DNA from: Alcanivorax sp. REN37
GTDB lineage: Bacteria > Pseudomonadota > Gammaproteobacteria > Pseudomonadales > Alcanivoracaceae
Assembly: GCF_041102775.1 (NCBI RefSeq)
Contig: NZ_JBGCUO010000003.1
Span: 300 to 64,299, forward strand
Reading direction: 5' to 3'
DNA: 64,000 bases
Shown: in pieces, positions 35,901 through 48,582 of the stretch
Position numbering within the stretch: the stretch's first letter is position 1
How the letters are laid out: each line of letters starts with the position of its first letter
Made by a program: the position numbers and the translations under genes
Notes under the pieces: model-generated
The model's database searches: none
Seen by the model: the letters and a program-made list of their open reading frames with translations, nothing else
Told to the model about the DNA's origin: nothing

Positions 35901-38808
35901 TCTGGGCCCCGGGCAGTTGGTTGAAGAACTGGTTGGCTTTGTCACGCGGCAGCGTGAACCAGCGCCGCTTGCGCAGCTCCAGGTTACCGCCGTCCGCATC
36001 ACCAACGATCTCGTTGCCGATCAGCAGCGACAGTGAGTTGCCACCTTCCCGCGCCAGGATCTGCGGCGTGGACACGGGTGTTTGTGCCTGTAGCGCTTGC
36101 TCGCGCTGCGTCGGCACCGTGTCGTGGTTCAGTGATGCCGGTCGGCCGGTGGCCACGTCCATCACATAAAGATAGGAGCGCCCTAAGCTGACCTTGCATA
36201 CGTCCAGCTGTCCACCGCCGTCGAAGGGGGCGTAAGTGGTGATCAACAAGCGCCCGTTGATCACTGCCGGGGCGGCCAGCGACTTCTCGCCACGCCGGCG
36301 CAGATCCACGTACCAACCCAGCTTGCCATCGAAGTCTTCCAAGGCCGGGGTCAGGTTGTCGGTCACGTTGAGCAGCTGGGCAGCGGTGATCGTGGTGACC
36401 GCCGTGCTTGCGTCGGCAGACAACGCCGAGTCATCGCGGAACGAGAACACTCGCTCACGGGTGGCAGCATCCAACGGGTGAGATGCGTAGCCGGAACCGA
36501 TCGACACCATCAGATGCCGACGCCCCGCTTCCTCGGCGTAAGACACTGCGGGCGGATCGTAAAAGCGACGGTTCTCTGCGGCCGAGTTGCCGCCCAGATT
36601 GGCAAGACGCACCACGCGTTTGACCACGCTGCTGGTGCCCGTGGCGTCATCGTTGAGATCCACCCGGAACACTTGGCCGCCAAGGTCAGCGTAGTAAAGG
36701 AAGTCGGCCACACCATCAAAGTCGATATCCACCACCGCGATACCGCCCGGAACCGACCACTTCATGTCGTTGACACGCGTGTGGCCAGCACCCGCGACGC
36801 CGGAGGTGGCGTTGCTGCTGGCGGACCACAGTAGCTTGCCGGTCTCCGCATTCACCATGTACACCGCGCGACCGACTTCATCCCCCGTACTGCGGCTCGG
36901 CGCCTCATTGCGGAAACCTTCCTGGTTAATGCTCTTATCATGTGCGCCATAGCGCGGATCATAGCCCCCGCCGAACACCAGCACCGGGGTTTTGGTGCCG
37001 TTGATACGCACCTGGGTCAGCGTGGGCACCGACCAAGTCTGGCCCATCAGTTCGAAGCCCCGCGTGGCGGTGACCGGATAATCAGCATCCCCGCGCCCAT
37101 GGATCACCCACTGCATTTTCGGCGCCTGGGTCAGGTCGGTGACATCAAGGCCGTAGTAGGAATATCCGCCCCGGCGCATGCCGCCGAACAGATACACCGC
37201 TTCCGGGGTGGCGGCACCGGCGCGACCACGGCGCCAACCGGTCCAAGAGCTGTCGAGGCCGTACAGACCGCGGGTGTTGTCGGGGCGCAGCGCCGCCGGG
37301 TACACCAGCGAATAAGCCTGCCGCACCATTTCATGGGGCATAAAGGTATACAGCTCCCGCCCGTTCTTACTGTCGATGGCGTGCAACATACCGGCATTAG
37401 TGGAGATAAATACCACGTTGGTTTGTTCATCAGGATCGGCGCTGGGCGCAGCATAATTCACCATCAGCGGCGAGCTATGCAGTGGGTCACCCCAGGTGGT
37501 CTGCAACCGGTCAAACACCTGCCGCGGGGTAACCGTGACGCCGGGCGGGATGGCAAAATTGACGCTGTTCAGATTCGAACTCTGCAGCCGCGTGACGGTA
37601 GTCCCTTGGGCATTGCTGACGTACAGTCGCCGCTCTTCGAGTTGGCCGCGGGCGCCGCCCTTGTCCACGTCAGACCCATCCGCGCTGCCGGACCAGAAGC
37701 TGCGGGCGCTTTCTTTGAACAACCCATCGTTATCTACCGCCGCCGTTCCGGACGCATCGAGCACTGCGTCAGCAGACGCCTGATAGCGCTTCAAGTTGCC
37801 GTGCCACAGCCCCGCAACATCTGGCTGAAACACCGCGAAGTACAGTTGCTCAAGATGCTGCAACCGGTTTGCCTGGTTCATCGACACCCCGGCGGAAGTC
37901 ACCGAGCGCATGTCTTTGGAAATAAGATCGAGAATATCGAGAAACTCATTCGCCAACTCTTGCACGTTGTTGGCGCGGCGCGCCACGCCAGTGCCGCCGG
38001 CTTGAGCCACCTTATCCATCTCTCCCACTGCGTTCTGCGTACCCAGCGCCACCTGCCACGTCATGATGGACTTGCGGTCCTTTGCATTTTGGCCGTTGTT
38101 GTAGAGCCAAAACGCCAAATCCCGCTGGCACGGCCACGACGAATTACAGGATCTGCCAGTAATATTTCTCACTGAGAAATAGTCAGCGTCCGCGGTGGGC
38201 TCACCATCGGTCATGACGATGATGTGGTTAGAGTCACATTGGTTGAGCGGATTGATGGGCGAGGTGTAGAAGTCGTCACTGCGCCCATTACGCCAGTTGA
38301 TCGCGGGGCTGGGTTTATTCTGGATTGCCTCACCAGTCTTGGCATAGTTAGTCGGCGACATGCCCAGCATATAGCGGGCCACTTCTGAGTAGGACTCCAT
38401 GGTGGGCGTGTTGGAGGTGGCCGTAAGCCCGTTCACCACCGACTTCATCACGGCCTTATCCGCGTCAGTCAGGTCACGCACTGCGGAGAACACGTAGCCG
38501 CCGTAGCCACTGCCGTTCTTCGGGTCACCATTGAATTTGGCGAGACCGATGCGGACGCCGGGACCGACATTGTCCACCACTGTCGCAAACGCCCGTTTCA
38601 GCGTTTCCAGCCGGGTGATATTGCCCATCTGGGTGCCCATACTGCCGGAGGTATCCAGCAGAAACAGCACGTTGGCTTCCGGCTTGTTGTGCTCACTTTC
38701 GGTAGAAGCTTGGGCAAAGAAGATTTCAGTGGTATGAGCAGCGCTGACACTGCTCGCCAGCAAGCACCCGAGCCCGATCCACTTTCGCCACGCATTGATG
38801 CTGACCAT
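35890..38808 (-). CDS. pilY1: Type IV pilus tip-associated adhesin PilY1
   Basis: A 972-residue secreted protein. The signal peptide ends near SVSAA (residue 24). A von Willebrand A domain (about 45-310) has the metal site LLDTSGSMG. The C-terminal half is a PilY1 beta-propeller (GMLHAIDSKNGRELYTFMPHEM; KTPVLVFGGGYDP), with the calcium-loop-like DIDFDGVADFLYYAD. It promotes pilus extension and adhesion in Pseudomonas and Neisseria. The pilX stop overlaps its start (TAATG). The N-terminal half uses more AT-rich codons than its neighbours, consistent with a variable surface domain. Confidence 0.93.
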   Translation of the reverse strand: MVSINAWRKWIGLGCLLASSVSAAHTTEIFFAQASTESEHNKPEANVLFLLDTSGSMGTQMGNITRLETLKRAFATVVDNVGPGVRIGLAKFNGDPKNGSGYGGYVFSAVRDLTDADKAVMKSVVNGLTATSNTPTMESYSEVARYMLGMSPTNYAKTGEAIQNKPSPAINWRNGRSDDFYTSPINPLNQCDSNHIIVMTDGEPTADADYFSVRNITGRSCNSSWPCQRDLAFWLYNNGQNAKDRKSIMTWQVALGTQNAVGEMDKVAQAGGTGVARRANNVQELANEFLDILDLISKDMRSVTSAGVSMNQANRLQHLEQLYFAVFQPDVAGLWHGNLKRYQASADAVLDASGTAAVDNDGLFKESARSFWSGSADGSDVDKGGARGQLEERRLYVSNAQGTTVTRLQSSNLNSVNFAIPPGVTVTPRQVFDRLQTTWGDPLHSSPLMVNYAAPSADPDEQTNVVFISTNAGMLHAIDSKNGRELYTFMPHEMVRQAYSLVYPAALRPDNTRGLYGLDSSWTGWRRGRAGAATPEAVYLFGGMRRGGYSYYGLDVTDLTQAPKMQWVIHGRGDADYPVTATRGFELMGQTWSVPTLTQVRINGTKTPVLVFGGGYDPRYGAHDKSINQEGFRNEAPSRSTGDEVGRAVYMVNAETGKLLWSASSNATSGVAGAGHTRVNDMKWSVPGGIAVVDIDFDGVADFLYYADLGGQVFRVDLNDDATGTSSVVKRVVRLANLGGNSAAENRRFYDPPAVSYAEEAGRRHLMVSIGSGYASHPLDAATRERVFSFRDDSALSADASTAVTTITAAQLLNVTDNLTPALEDFDGKLGWYVDLRRRGEKSLAAPAVINGRLLITTYAPFDGGGQLDVCKVSLGRSYLYVMDVATGRPASLNHDTVPTQREQALQAQTPVSTPQILAREGGNSLSLLIGNEIVGDADGGNLELRKRRWFTLPRDKANQFFNQLPGAQNDP

Positions 38809-39338
38809 TACTCCACCTCCCCTGCCGCCATCAGCCCCCGCTTGAGGGTCTCCTGCACGTGGTGGTTGGAGACGTCGTACGCGTCGATGTCAGCTTCCCC
38901 CAACATGCTTACCTCGTAATCCACCAAGATGGCGCCGGAACCGGTGACACTCACCTGTCCGCCCGCAACTGGACGCCGGCCGCTGAGGCCGGCACGAACC
39001 TGGCTGCGCACCAGCCCACGCGAATCAAGGTGGTCGCCACTGGCACAAAGGCGCTCGGCGCGGCGATCGTCCTTGGTGACACAGCGCTGGTATTGATTGC
39101 CGTCCAGCACCCGTGCCAACTCACCGATTCCGGTGTCTCGACCGAGCTCCTGAAAAGACTCCGCCAACGCCGACTCCGCGCCTTCGAACGCCAGCGCATC
39201 AAGCTGTGTGCCCACCGCCAAACGCGAGCTGAACACACTGCTTTTCATCGCCACCACGCCCAAAATAGCGGTCAGCACCAGAATCATCAGTGCCACCAGC
39301 AAAGCTGCTCCACGCTGGCCATCCACTGCCATTGTCAT
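38808..39338 (-). CDS. pilX: Minor pilin PilX
   Basis: A 176-residue PilX-type minor pilin. The N-terminal hydrophobic stretch RGAALLVALMILVLTAILGVVAMKSS, without the usual GFTLIE, is typical of PilX, which has a degenerate cleavage site. The body has conserved GAESALAE. The start is uncertain among ATGs at 39341, 39338 and 39332; I use 39338, four bases beyond the Shine-Dalgarno GGAGG. The pilW stop overlaps this region. Confidence 0.82.
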   Translation of the reverse strand: MTMAVDGQRGAALLVALMILVLTAILGVVAMKSSVFSSRLAVGTQLDALAFEGAESALAESFQELGRDTGIGELARVLDGNQYQRCVTKDDRRAERLCASGDHLDSRGLVRSQVRAGLSGRRPVAGGQVSVTGSGAILVDYEVSMLGEADIDAYDVSNHHVQETLKRGLMAAGEVE

Positions 39339-40066
39339 CATGCCTCCCAAGGGAAATTGCGCAGTGCAACAGTGCGCTGGAACGCACGCCGCAAGCGGCT
39401 ATCCACTGCCCGCGTTACGCTCTGATCCAGCAAGCGGTAGGTCACCGTTTCGCCCACCGATGCCGGCAGCCCCGCCTCTTTGCTCAGCAGCACAGCGAGC
39501 TTCACCGCCATCACCGGCCGGTCGCCAACTTGGTTAGCGGTGACATAACGGGAAATTACTGGCGGCGTTTCATCGCCTTCGCGGATGCCATACAGCACCT
39601 CGAATGCCTCAACGTTAGGCAGCAACTCGATCGCCGCCGCTGCCAAACTGCTATCGCAGTACAGACCACCGTTATTGAGGAAATAACGCTGTGCAATCAG
39701 GGTGCTGGAGGCGCCATTGCCGAGACAGTCCTGGTCGCCGACGAAGGTGAATGTGAGGCTGTCGCCGGCGCTGCCCCCTTCGCCGGAGCCGAGCAGTGTT
39801 TTACCGCCCACGGTGATCGGCGCGAACACCACACCGGGCTGGGCCGCAATGTCATCGCCGAACAGGCCTGCCATACGGATGTCATCGGCAAGGAAGCGCA
39901 TCAATAAAGTGCCTTCTTCCTGCACCTGCGACTGCGCCTGCTGCAAGTTGAAAGCGCGGCTATTGCCCGCGAACATCTGCGTGGCGGCCAGCGTGATGAC
40001 CACGCCCAGCAACAGCGCCACCATCAGCTCGATCAAACTGAACCCCTTGGCATGGCTGACTGTCAT
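39338..40066 (-). CDS. pilW: Minor pilin PilW
   Basis: A 242-residue minor pilin. The leader MTVSHAKG is cut before FSLIELMVALLLGVVITLAATQMF; Glu5 is present. The long beta domain (AQSQVQEEGTLLMRFLADDIRMAGLFG...) is the PilW pattern. The ATG at 40066 overlaps the pilV stop (ATGA), so the upstream frame to 40243 is excluded. Confidence 0.9.
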   Translation of the reverse strand: MTVSHAKGFSLIELMVALLLGVVITLAATQMFAGNSRAFNLQQAQSQVQEEGTLLMRFLADDIRMAGLFGDDIAAQPGVVFAPITVGGKTLLGSGEGGSAGDSLTFTFVGDQDCLGNGASSTLIAQRYFLNNGGLYCDSSLAAAAIELLPNVEAFEVLYGIREGDETPPVISRYVTANQVGDRPVMAVKLAVLLSKEAGLPASVGETVTYRLLDQSVTRAVDSRLRRAFQRTVALRNFPWEA

Positions 40067-40590
40067 CGCGCCACCTCCAGTACCAAGCACGCTGCATCCA
40101 AGGTTGCCTTGATGCCGCTGTTGGTCAGGCAGTCGTCTGCCGCCTGGCCTTTCCACGACACCACTACGCAAGTGAGTCCGGTAGCGTAGAGGCACTCCCT
40201 CACCACCACCCGCCCTTCCGGTAACAGCTGCCCGGCTAACCAACGGGCGGAGTCAGCTTCCCAGCGCGCCATTTGGTCTGGGTTGCAGCTCTGCGCTGTG
40301 CAGCGGTTCCATTCGGAAAACGAACCGGGATCGACCCCCTCATCTGGCCACAAGCCATTGGCAAGATGGTTAGCGCGCGGGTTGGCCTGCATGCGTTCCA
40401 ACACATCTTGCGCAAGGCCGGTGGCGAGCGAGCGCTCGTGAGCCACTTCCGCGCTCTTCATGGCCGCCAGCTGCATACCGGCATAACCGAGGATGCCGAT
40501 TGCCAACACCATCAAGGCCACCAACACTTCGATCAGTCCGGCGCCCTGTTGCAAGCGCGGGAAGCACTCAGGAGCAGGTCGTTTTTTCAT
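40063..40590 (-). CDS. pilV: Minor pilin PilV
   Basis: A 175-residue minor pilin. The leader ends QQGAG and the helix runs LIEVLVALMVLAIGILGYAGMQ, the PilV signature. The segment HERSLATGLAQDVLERMQANPRA is also typical. It overlaps fimU by 23 nt upstream and pilW by 4 nt downstream. Confidence 0.9.
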   Translation of the reverse strand: MKKRPAPECFPRLQQGAGLIEVLVALMVLAIGILGYAGMQLAAMKSAEVAHERSLATGLAQDVLERMQANPRANHLANGLWPDEGVDPGSFSEWNRCTAQSCNPDQMARWEADSARWLAGQLLPEGRVVVRECLYATGLTCVVVSWKGQAADDCLTNSGIKATLDAACLVLEVAR

Positions 40591-41044
40591 TGGTCACCTG
40601 TCCGAATGGGCTGATTGAAACGATGCGTCCATCACCACCCTTGGCACTGCAGACGCGGAACTGGCGGCCACCTGGAATCACGCCACGGGCGGTGAATACC
40701 AGATTGCTGGCGCCCTGGGTCAAGGTCACAGTGGTGTATTCAGGGGCGTGAAAGTCTTCATTCTCGCGGCTTGAACCGGTCGGGAAGCTGAGCCGCCAAC
40801 CGGAGTTCCAATCGCTGCCGCTCTGCGGCGCCAGCGTGACGCTGGAGCGGAAGTTAATGGCGTGAGCACGGGCGGTGTTCAGTGCCGTGATCAGCTCGCT
40901 GGTGGTACCGCGCACTCGGCTACCATCCACCACCGACTGGAAGCTAGGCACCGCCAGCGCCAGCACAATGGCCAGCACCACAATGGTCACCATCAGCTCA
41001 ATCAATGTGAAACCGCGCTCGTTGCGCGCACCCGGCGATGCCAT
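40568..41044 (-). CDS. fimU: FimU/GspH-type minor pilin
   Basis: A 158-residue pseudopilin with a canonical cleavage site NERG|FTLIELMVTIVVLAIVLALAVPSF and a FimT/FimU GspH-type domain (VRGTTSELITALNTARAHAINF...). First gene of the minor pilin operon on the minus strand, so I name it fimU by order; FimT and FimU are paralogues and the assignment rests partly on position. Confidence 0.82.
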   Translation of the reverse strand: MASPGARNERGFTLIELMVTIVVLAIVLALAVPSFQSVVDGSRVRGTTSELITALNTARAHAINFRSSVTLAPQSGSDWNSGWRLSFPTGSSRENEDFHAPEYTTVTLTQGASNLVFTARGVIPGGRQFRVCSAKGGDGRIVSISPFGQVTNEKTTCS

Positions 41045-41246
41045 CAGCGGCCCCCGTAAAACGGACGTTGAAAACTAGGCTATCAGCCGAAGAATGGCCC
41101 CGGCAGCGACGGGAGACAGGCGGGAGAAGCAAAGGCATCAGCGGCGCCGGAGGGCGCCGCAGTGACAGGTGTTGGCATGTAAAGAAAGGTGGTATTTGAC
41201 GCGGGTCACATTGGCGTATAAGCCAAAACCCCCACTCCAGACATGA
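41045..41246 (-). promoter_or_regulatory. Upstream region of the minor pilin operon
   Basis: 202 bp between ispH and fimU. It holds a perfect 8-bp hairpin GCGGCGCC / GGCGCCGC with loop GGAG (41141-41160), possibly the end of the ispH transcript though without a T-tract, and beyond it the leader of fimU. I found no convincing promoter or known activator site by eye. Confidence 0.4.
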
Positions 41247-42182
41247 TTAGCGCAGCTCTTTAGGCATGGTGAATTGGATGGTTTCTTCACGCCCAGCCAC
41301 TTCCACCAAAGCACCGCTTTCGCCAAGCGCCTGCAAGCGCTCGACCACTTGCCGCACCAGCTCTTCCGGCGCACTGGCACCAGCAGTGACACCGACTACC
41401 TGTTTGCCCTGAAGCCAGTCGGCTTCAATTTCCGCAGGATCGTCCACCAGATAGGCTGGCGTGCCGCAGCGTTCGGCCAGCTCGCGCAGACGGTTGGAGT
41501 TGGAGCTGTTGGGACTGCCCACCACCACCACCAATTGGCATTCCAACGCCAACTGGCGCACCGCGTCCTGCCGATTGGTGGTGGCGTAGCAAATATCTTC
41601 ACGCTTGGGGCCGACGATCTCGGGGAAGCGCGCGCGGAGCGCCTCGATGACCCGAGCAGTGTCATCCACCGACAAGGTGGTCTGGGTGACAAACGCCAGC
41701 TTGGACGGATCACGCACGGCCAAGGTGGCCACGTCCTGCTCGTCTTCCACCAAATAGATGTCGCCACCATGGCGCAGGTCGTACTGGCCCATAGTGCCCT
41801 CCACCTCCGGGTGGCCAGCATGGCCGATCAGCACGCTTTCGCGCCCCTCGCGGCTGTAGCGGATGACTTCCATGTGCACTTTGGTCACCAGCGGGCAGGT
41901 AGCATCAAATACTTTTAGCTGGCGCCGAGAGGCTTCGTCCTGCACCACTTTCGCCACCCCGTGGGCAGAGAAGATAACGATGCAGTCGTCCGGCACTTCG
42001 TCCAGCTCTTCGACAAACACGGCACCGCGGGCACGCAGGTCTTCCACCACGAAGCGGTTATGCACCACTTCGTGACGTACATAGACCGGCGGGCCGAACA
42101 CTTCCAGCGCCCGGTTGACGATGGCGATGGCACGGTCCACGCCGGCACAGAAGCCGCGCGGATTGGCAAGACGGATTTCCAT
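41247..42182 (-). CDS. ispH: 4-hydroxy-3-methylbut-2-enyl diphosphate reductase
   Basis: A 311-residue iron-sulfur enzyme, last step of the MEP isoprenoid pathway, giving IPP and DMAPP. The three cluster cysteines lie in [13 protein letters not shown] (C12), [11 protein letters not shown] and [26 protein letters not shown] is also typical. Essential gene at the end of the ileS-lspA-fkpB-ispH series. Confidence 0.97.
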   Translation of the reverse strand: MEIRLANPRGFCAGVDRAIAIVNRALEVFGPPVYVRHEVVHNRFVVEDLRARGAVFVEELDEVPDDCIVIFSAHGVAKVVQDEASRRQLKVFDATCPLVTKVHMEVIRYSREGRESVLIGHAGHPEVEGTMGQYDLRHGGDIYLVEDEQDVATLAVRDPSKLAFVTQTTLSVDDTARVIEALRARFPEIVGPKREDICYATTNRQDAVRQLALECQLVVVVGSPNSSNSNRLRELAERCGTPAYLVDDPAEIEADWLQGKQVVGVTAGASAPEELVRQVVERLQALGESGALVEVAGREETIQFTMPKELR

Positions 42183-42218
42183 GACTGACTCCTGCTCAGG
42201 CCGGCGTCGCCGGCGGGC

Positions 42219-42689
42219 TCAACGCAGGGACACCGGCTGTGCCGGGGCGTCCAGCGCCACCTCGATGATCTTGACCTCGAACGTCAGCTCGCGACCGGCC
42301 AGCGGGTGGTTGAAATCCACCGTGACCCAGTCGTCGTCCAGCGCCGTGATGACCCCAGGCAACTCTGCCCGAGCCGCATCGGCAAACTGCATCACGGTGC
42401 CGATCTCCAACTCGTCGTCTGCGGCGAAAGTGTCGCGGCGGAAGTGCTGGATGTTGTCGTCGTTATAGGGCCCGAATGCGTTTTCTGGGTCCAGCACCAC
42501 ACTGCGGCGGTCGCCGGTTTTCAGTCCCAGCAACGCACGCTCGAACCCCGGCAGCAACGATTCGTCGCCCCAGCTGAAACTGGCGGGTTCGCCGCCAAAA
42601 GTACTGTCGATCTCGGTGCCATCCATTAAGCGCACAGCAAAGTGCAGCGTAATGCGCCGCTGCGGCCCGATCCGCAATGCGTTATTCAT
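42219..42689 (-). CDS. fkpB: FKBP-type peptidyl-prolyl isomerase (SlpA type)
   Basis: A 156-residue cytoplasmic prolyl isomerase with an inserted flap, SlyD/SlpA style. HFAVRLMDGTEIDSTFGGEPASFSWGDESLLPGFERALLGLKTGDRRSVVLDPENAFG is the FKBP core; the flap follows. The start at ATG 42689 overlaps the lspA stop by 8 nt. It is the usual companion of lspA and ispH. Confidence 0.93.
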   Translation of the reverse strand: MNNALRIGPQRRITLHFAVRLMDGTEIDSTFGGEPASFSWGDESLLPGFERALLGLKTGDRRSVVLDPENAFGPYNDDNIQHFRRDTFAADDELEIGTVMQFADAARAELPGVITALDDDWVTVDFNHPLAGRELTFEVKIIEVALDAPAQPVSLR

Positions 42690-43171
42690 GCTCGCGTCGT
42701 CCTCCACGCAGCATATCCAGAATCAGCAGCGCCGCACCGACGGTGATCGCCGCATCAGCGAGGTTAAACGCCGGGAAGTGCCGCGCCTGCCAATAGAAGT
42801 CGAGGAAATCCACCACGTGGCCCAGTACCAGCCGGTCCCACAGGTTGCCCAGCGCGCCACCGAGGATCAGCGCGAGGCCGCAACTGGTGATGCGGGTTTC
42901 ACGCCCGCGCAGTAGCCAGCCGAGAATCACCACCGAGGCCAGCGCCGCAATGCCCGCGAAGAACCAACGCTGCCAACCACCAGCACCGGCGAGGAAGCTG
43001 AACGCCGCGCCCTCGTTGTAGGTCAGCACCAGGTTGAAGAATGGCAGCACCGGCCGCGTTTCGTGGAACTGGAACGCGGCTTGAATCAACGCCTTGGTCC
43101 ACTGATCGAAACCGACCACCAGCAACGTCAGCCATAACCAATGCAGCTGTCGCCAATGCCAACGGGAGCCG

Positions 43172-43179
<8 letters not shown>
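42682..43179 (-). CDS. lspA: Lipoprotein signal peptidase (signal peptidase II)
   Basis: A 165-residue inner membrane aspartyl protease that removes signal peptides from prolipoproteins. Four hydrophobic segments, with conserved VGFDQWTKALI, NLVLTYNEGAAFSFLA, GGALGNLWDRL..GHVVDFLDFY and FNLADAAI, the last two holding the catalytic aspartates. The ATG at 43179 overlaps the ileS stop by 8 nt. Many lipoproteins of this window (BamD, adaptor, acylase) would be its substrates. Confidence 0.96.
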
Positions 43180-46000
<2,821 letters not shown>

Positions 46001-46025
46001 GGTTTCTCTCGGGACAGGAAAAGCG

Positions 46026-46967
46026 CTATGAACTCAACCCTGCTGCAGCGAACCATGCCCGGGCGTGGACAAAGTCCTGCTGCATGGCAGCGGTCAGGGC
46101 GGGCAGCGTGTCGAATTTCAACTCTGGCCGCAAATAATGGCAAAACGTCACGTCAAGATGGCGGCCATAAAGGTCGCCTTGGTAATCCAGCAGGTGCACT
46201 TCCAAGCGCCAGTCCCGGCCATCCACGGTGGGCCGAGTACCGACACTGGCGACGCCAGGGTGCTGTTTCAAGCCCGGCCCATTGACAGTGACCGCGTAAA
46301 CCCCGGTCAGTGCCGGCGGTCGCCGCAACAGCAGGTTGGCCGTGGGCACGCCCAGCGTGCGGCCGATCTTGTCGCCGTGGCGCACCCGGCCGCTGATCGC
46401 ATAACGGCGACCTAACAGCCGCTCTGCCAGTGCCAAGTCACCGGCGGCCAGCGCCTCACGCACCCAGGTGCTGGAAACGCGGCGGCCATCCAACTCGCAG
46501 GTCGGGGTGTCTTCGACGCCGAAGCCCCACTGCTCACCGGCGCGCTGCAAATAGGCAAAATCACCTTCGCGGCCAGCACCGAATCGGAAGTCATCGCCCA
46601 CCACCAAATAGCGGCAGCCGAGGCCGTCCACCAGCAAATCAGCGACGAACGCCGCCGCGCTCTGGGAACGGAACGCTTCATCGAAGCCGGCACAATAAAG
46701 CTGATCCACCCCCTGCGCGGCCAGGGTGCGTGCTTTATCGCGCAGCGACATCAGCCGAGGCGGCGCCTGGTCCGGCCGAAAAAACTCGGCCGGCTGCGGC
46801 TCGAACAGCATCACCAGGCTGCGCAGACCCAACGTCGTCGCCTGCTGCTGGACCCGCTGCAAGATCTGCTGATGGCCGCGATGGACCCCATCGAAGTTAC
46901 CGATAGTGGCCACGCATCCGGCACCCGCCGCTGATCGCAGGTTATGCACACCGCGGAGAAGCTCCAT
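46026..46967 (-). CDS. ribF: Bifunctional riboflavin kinase / FAD synthetase
   Basis: A 313-residue enzyme forming FMN and FAD. The N-terminal nucleotidyltransferase domain has TIGNFDGVHRGHQQIL and VVGDDFRFGAGREGD; the C-terminal riboflavin kinase domain has GRVRHGDKIGRTLGVPTANL. It sits 25 nt upstream of ileS and is part of the same series. Confidence 0.96.
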   Translation of the reverse strand: MELLRGVHNLRSAAGAGCVATIGNFDGVHRGHQQILQRVQQQATTLGLRSLVMLFEPQPAEFFRPDQAPPRLMSLRDKARTLAAQGVDQLYCAGFDEAFRSQSAAAFVADLLVDGLGCRYLVVGDDFRFGAGREGDFAYLQRAGEQWGFGVEDTPTCELDGRRVSSTWVREALAAGDLALAERLLGRRYAISGRVRHGDKIGRTLGVPTANLLLRRPPALTGVYAVTVNGPGLKQHPGVASVGTRPTVDGRDWRLEVHLLDYQGDLYGRHLDVTFCHYLRPELKFDTLPALTAAMQQDFVHARAWFAAAGLSS

Positions 46968-47004
46968 GACGGCCCTTGTTACCCTGATGAATAAAGACGC
47001 GAGA

Positions 47005-48582
47005 TTATAGGGGGCTGCGGCGCAAGTGACGAGGCTTGAAGCCCATCACCAGCAATACCAGCAGATAGATTGCCATGCCGGCGATCACCACCAGCGCCAG
47101 CCAACCGGCCCGCACCAACGCACTGCCGTCGAACCAAACCCCGGTCAACGATGCCAGGTAATGAATGCCGAGCCCCATCGCCAGTGTGGCCACGAGCACC
47201 CGCACCAAGAACGCCCACCAACCGGCGGCGGCCTGGTAAACGCCGTCGCGCTGCAGCCCGCGCCACAGCAGCCCCGCATTCAGCCAGGCCGACAACGCCG
47301 TAGCCAGCGCCAATCCCACATGGCGCAAATGCCAGACCAAAATCAGGTTAAAGACCATATTGGCCACCAGCGCGATCACGCCGATACGCACCGGCGTGCG
47401 GGTGTCTTGGCGGGCAAAGAACCCCGGCGCCAGCACTTTGATCAGCATGAACGCCAACAATCCGAACGCGTAGGCCTGCAGCGATGCCGCCGAGTGCGCC
47501 ACATCACTGACGCTGAACTCACCGTAATGGAACAGTGTTGCCAGCAGCGGTGTGCTGATCACCGCCAGCGCCGCCGCTGCCGGCAAACCGACCAGCACCA
47601 CCAGCCGAATGCCCCAGTCGAGGGTGCGGGCGAACGCCTCCGGCGTATCACCGGCATGCAGGCGCGACAAATTGGGCAAAATCACGGTGGCGATGGCGAT
47701 GCCGAAAATACCCAGCGGCAGCTCCACCAGCCGGTCAGAATAGTAGAGCCAGGTCGGGCTACCGGTTTCCAGCAACGTTGCCAGCACCGTATCGAGCAGC
47801 AAGTTGATCTGGCTGACCGACACCCCGAACAGCGCCGGTGCCATCAGCTTCATGATCTTCACCACGCCTTCATCACGGGTATCGATCTTCGGCCGTGGCA
47901 CCAGTGACAGCCGCGCCAAGAACGGCAGCTGGAACAGCAATTGCGCCACCCCCGCCGCCAACACGCCCCACGCCAGTGCCACCGCCATCCGCTCTGGCGC
48001 GAACAACGGCGCCAGCAGTAGCGCGGCGCCGATCATGCACAGGTTAAGCAGCACCGGCGTGAATGCCGGCACCGCGAAACGCCCCCACGCATTCAGGATG
48101 GCGCCGGCAAAGGCGGTTAACGAGATGAAGAACAGATACGGGAACGTCAGCCGCAGCATCTCCACCGCCAGCGCGCGCTGGAGAGGATCGTCACCAAAAC
48201 CCGGAGCAAACAGGCCAATCAGCAGCGGCGCCCCGACCACACCCAGCACCGTCACCAGCAGCAACGCACTGCCGAGCGTGCCGGCAACTCGGTCAATTAG
48301 ATGCCGCACCGCGGCCTGGCTGCCGCGCTCCTTGTATTCACTGAGCACCGGCACAAAGGCCTGATTGAACGCCCCTTCGGCAAACAGTCGGCGCAGGAAG
48401 TTAGGGATGCGGAATGCCACAAAAAAGGCATCGGTACCGGCGGACACCCCCAACATGCGCGCCACCACCACGTCACGCACCAACCCCAGCACCCGTGACA
48501 GCAGCGTCATCACGCTGACCACCATGGTGGAAGCAAAGAGTCCGCTGCGGCGGCGCGGGGCGGCTGTGGGGGTGTCGCTCAT
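47005..48582 (-). CDS. murJ: Lipid II flippase MurJ
   Basis: A 525-residue integral membrane protein with about 14 helices that flips lipid II for cell wall synthesis. The MATE/MVF signature STMVVSVMTLLSRVLGLVRDVVVARMLG is at the N-terminus, followed by DAFFVAFRIPNFLRRLFAEGAFNQAFVPVL. The ATG at 48582 is chosen over the upstream frame. It is divergent from rpsT, as is usual in gammaproteobacteria. Confidence 0.96.
   Translation of the reverse strand: MSDTPTAAPRRRSGLFASTMVVSVMTLLSRVLGLVRDVVVARMLGVSAGTDAFFVAFRIPNFLRRLFAEGAFNQAFVPVLSEYKERGSQAAVRHLIDRVAGTLGSALLLVTVLGVVGAPLLIGLFAPGFGDDPLQRALAVEMLRLTFPYLFFISLTAFAGAILNAWGRFAVPAFTPVLLNLCMIGAALLLAPLFAPERMAVALAWGVLAAGVAQLLFQLPFLARLSLVPRPKIDTRDEGVVKIMKLMAPALFGVSVSQINLLLDTVLATLLETGSPTWLYYSDRLVELPLGIFGIAIATVILPNLSRLHAGDTPEAFARTLDWGIRLVVLVGLPAAAALAVISTPLLATLFHYGEFSVSDVAHSAASLQAYAFGLLAFMLIKVLAPGFFARQDTRTPVRIGVIALVANMVFNLILVWHLRHVGLALATALSAWLNAGLLWRGLQRDGVYQAAAGWWAFLVRVLVATLAMGLGIHYLASLTGVWFDGSALVRAGWLALVVIAGMAIYLLVLLVMGFKPRHLRRSPL

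Noticed and set aside
41138-41392. 84-codon minus-strand frame between ispH and fimU
   Set aside because: Overlaps the end of ispH in another frame; no ribosome site or domain.
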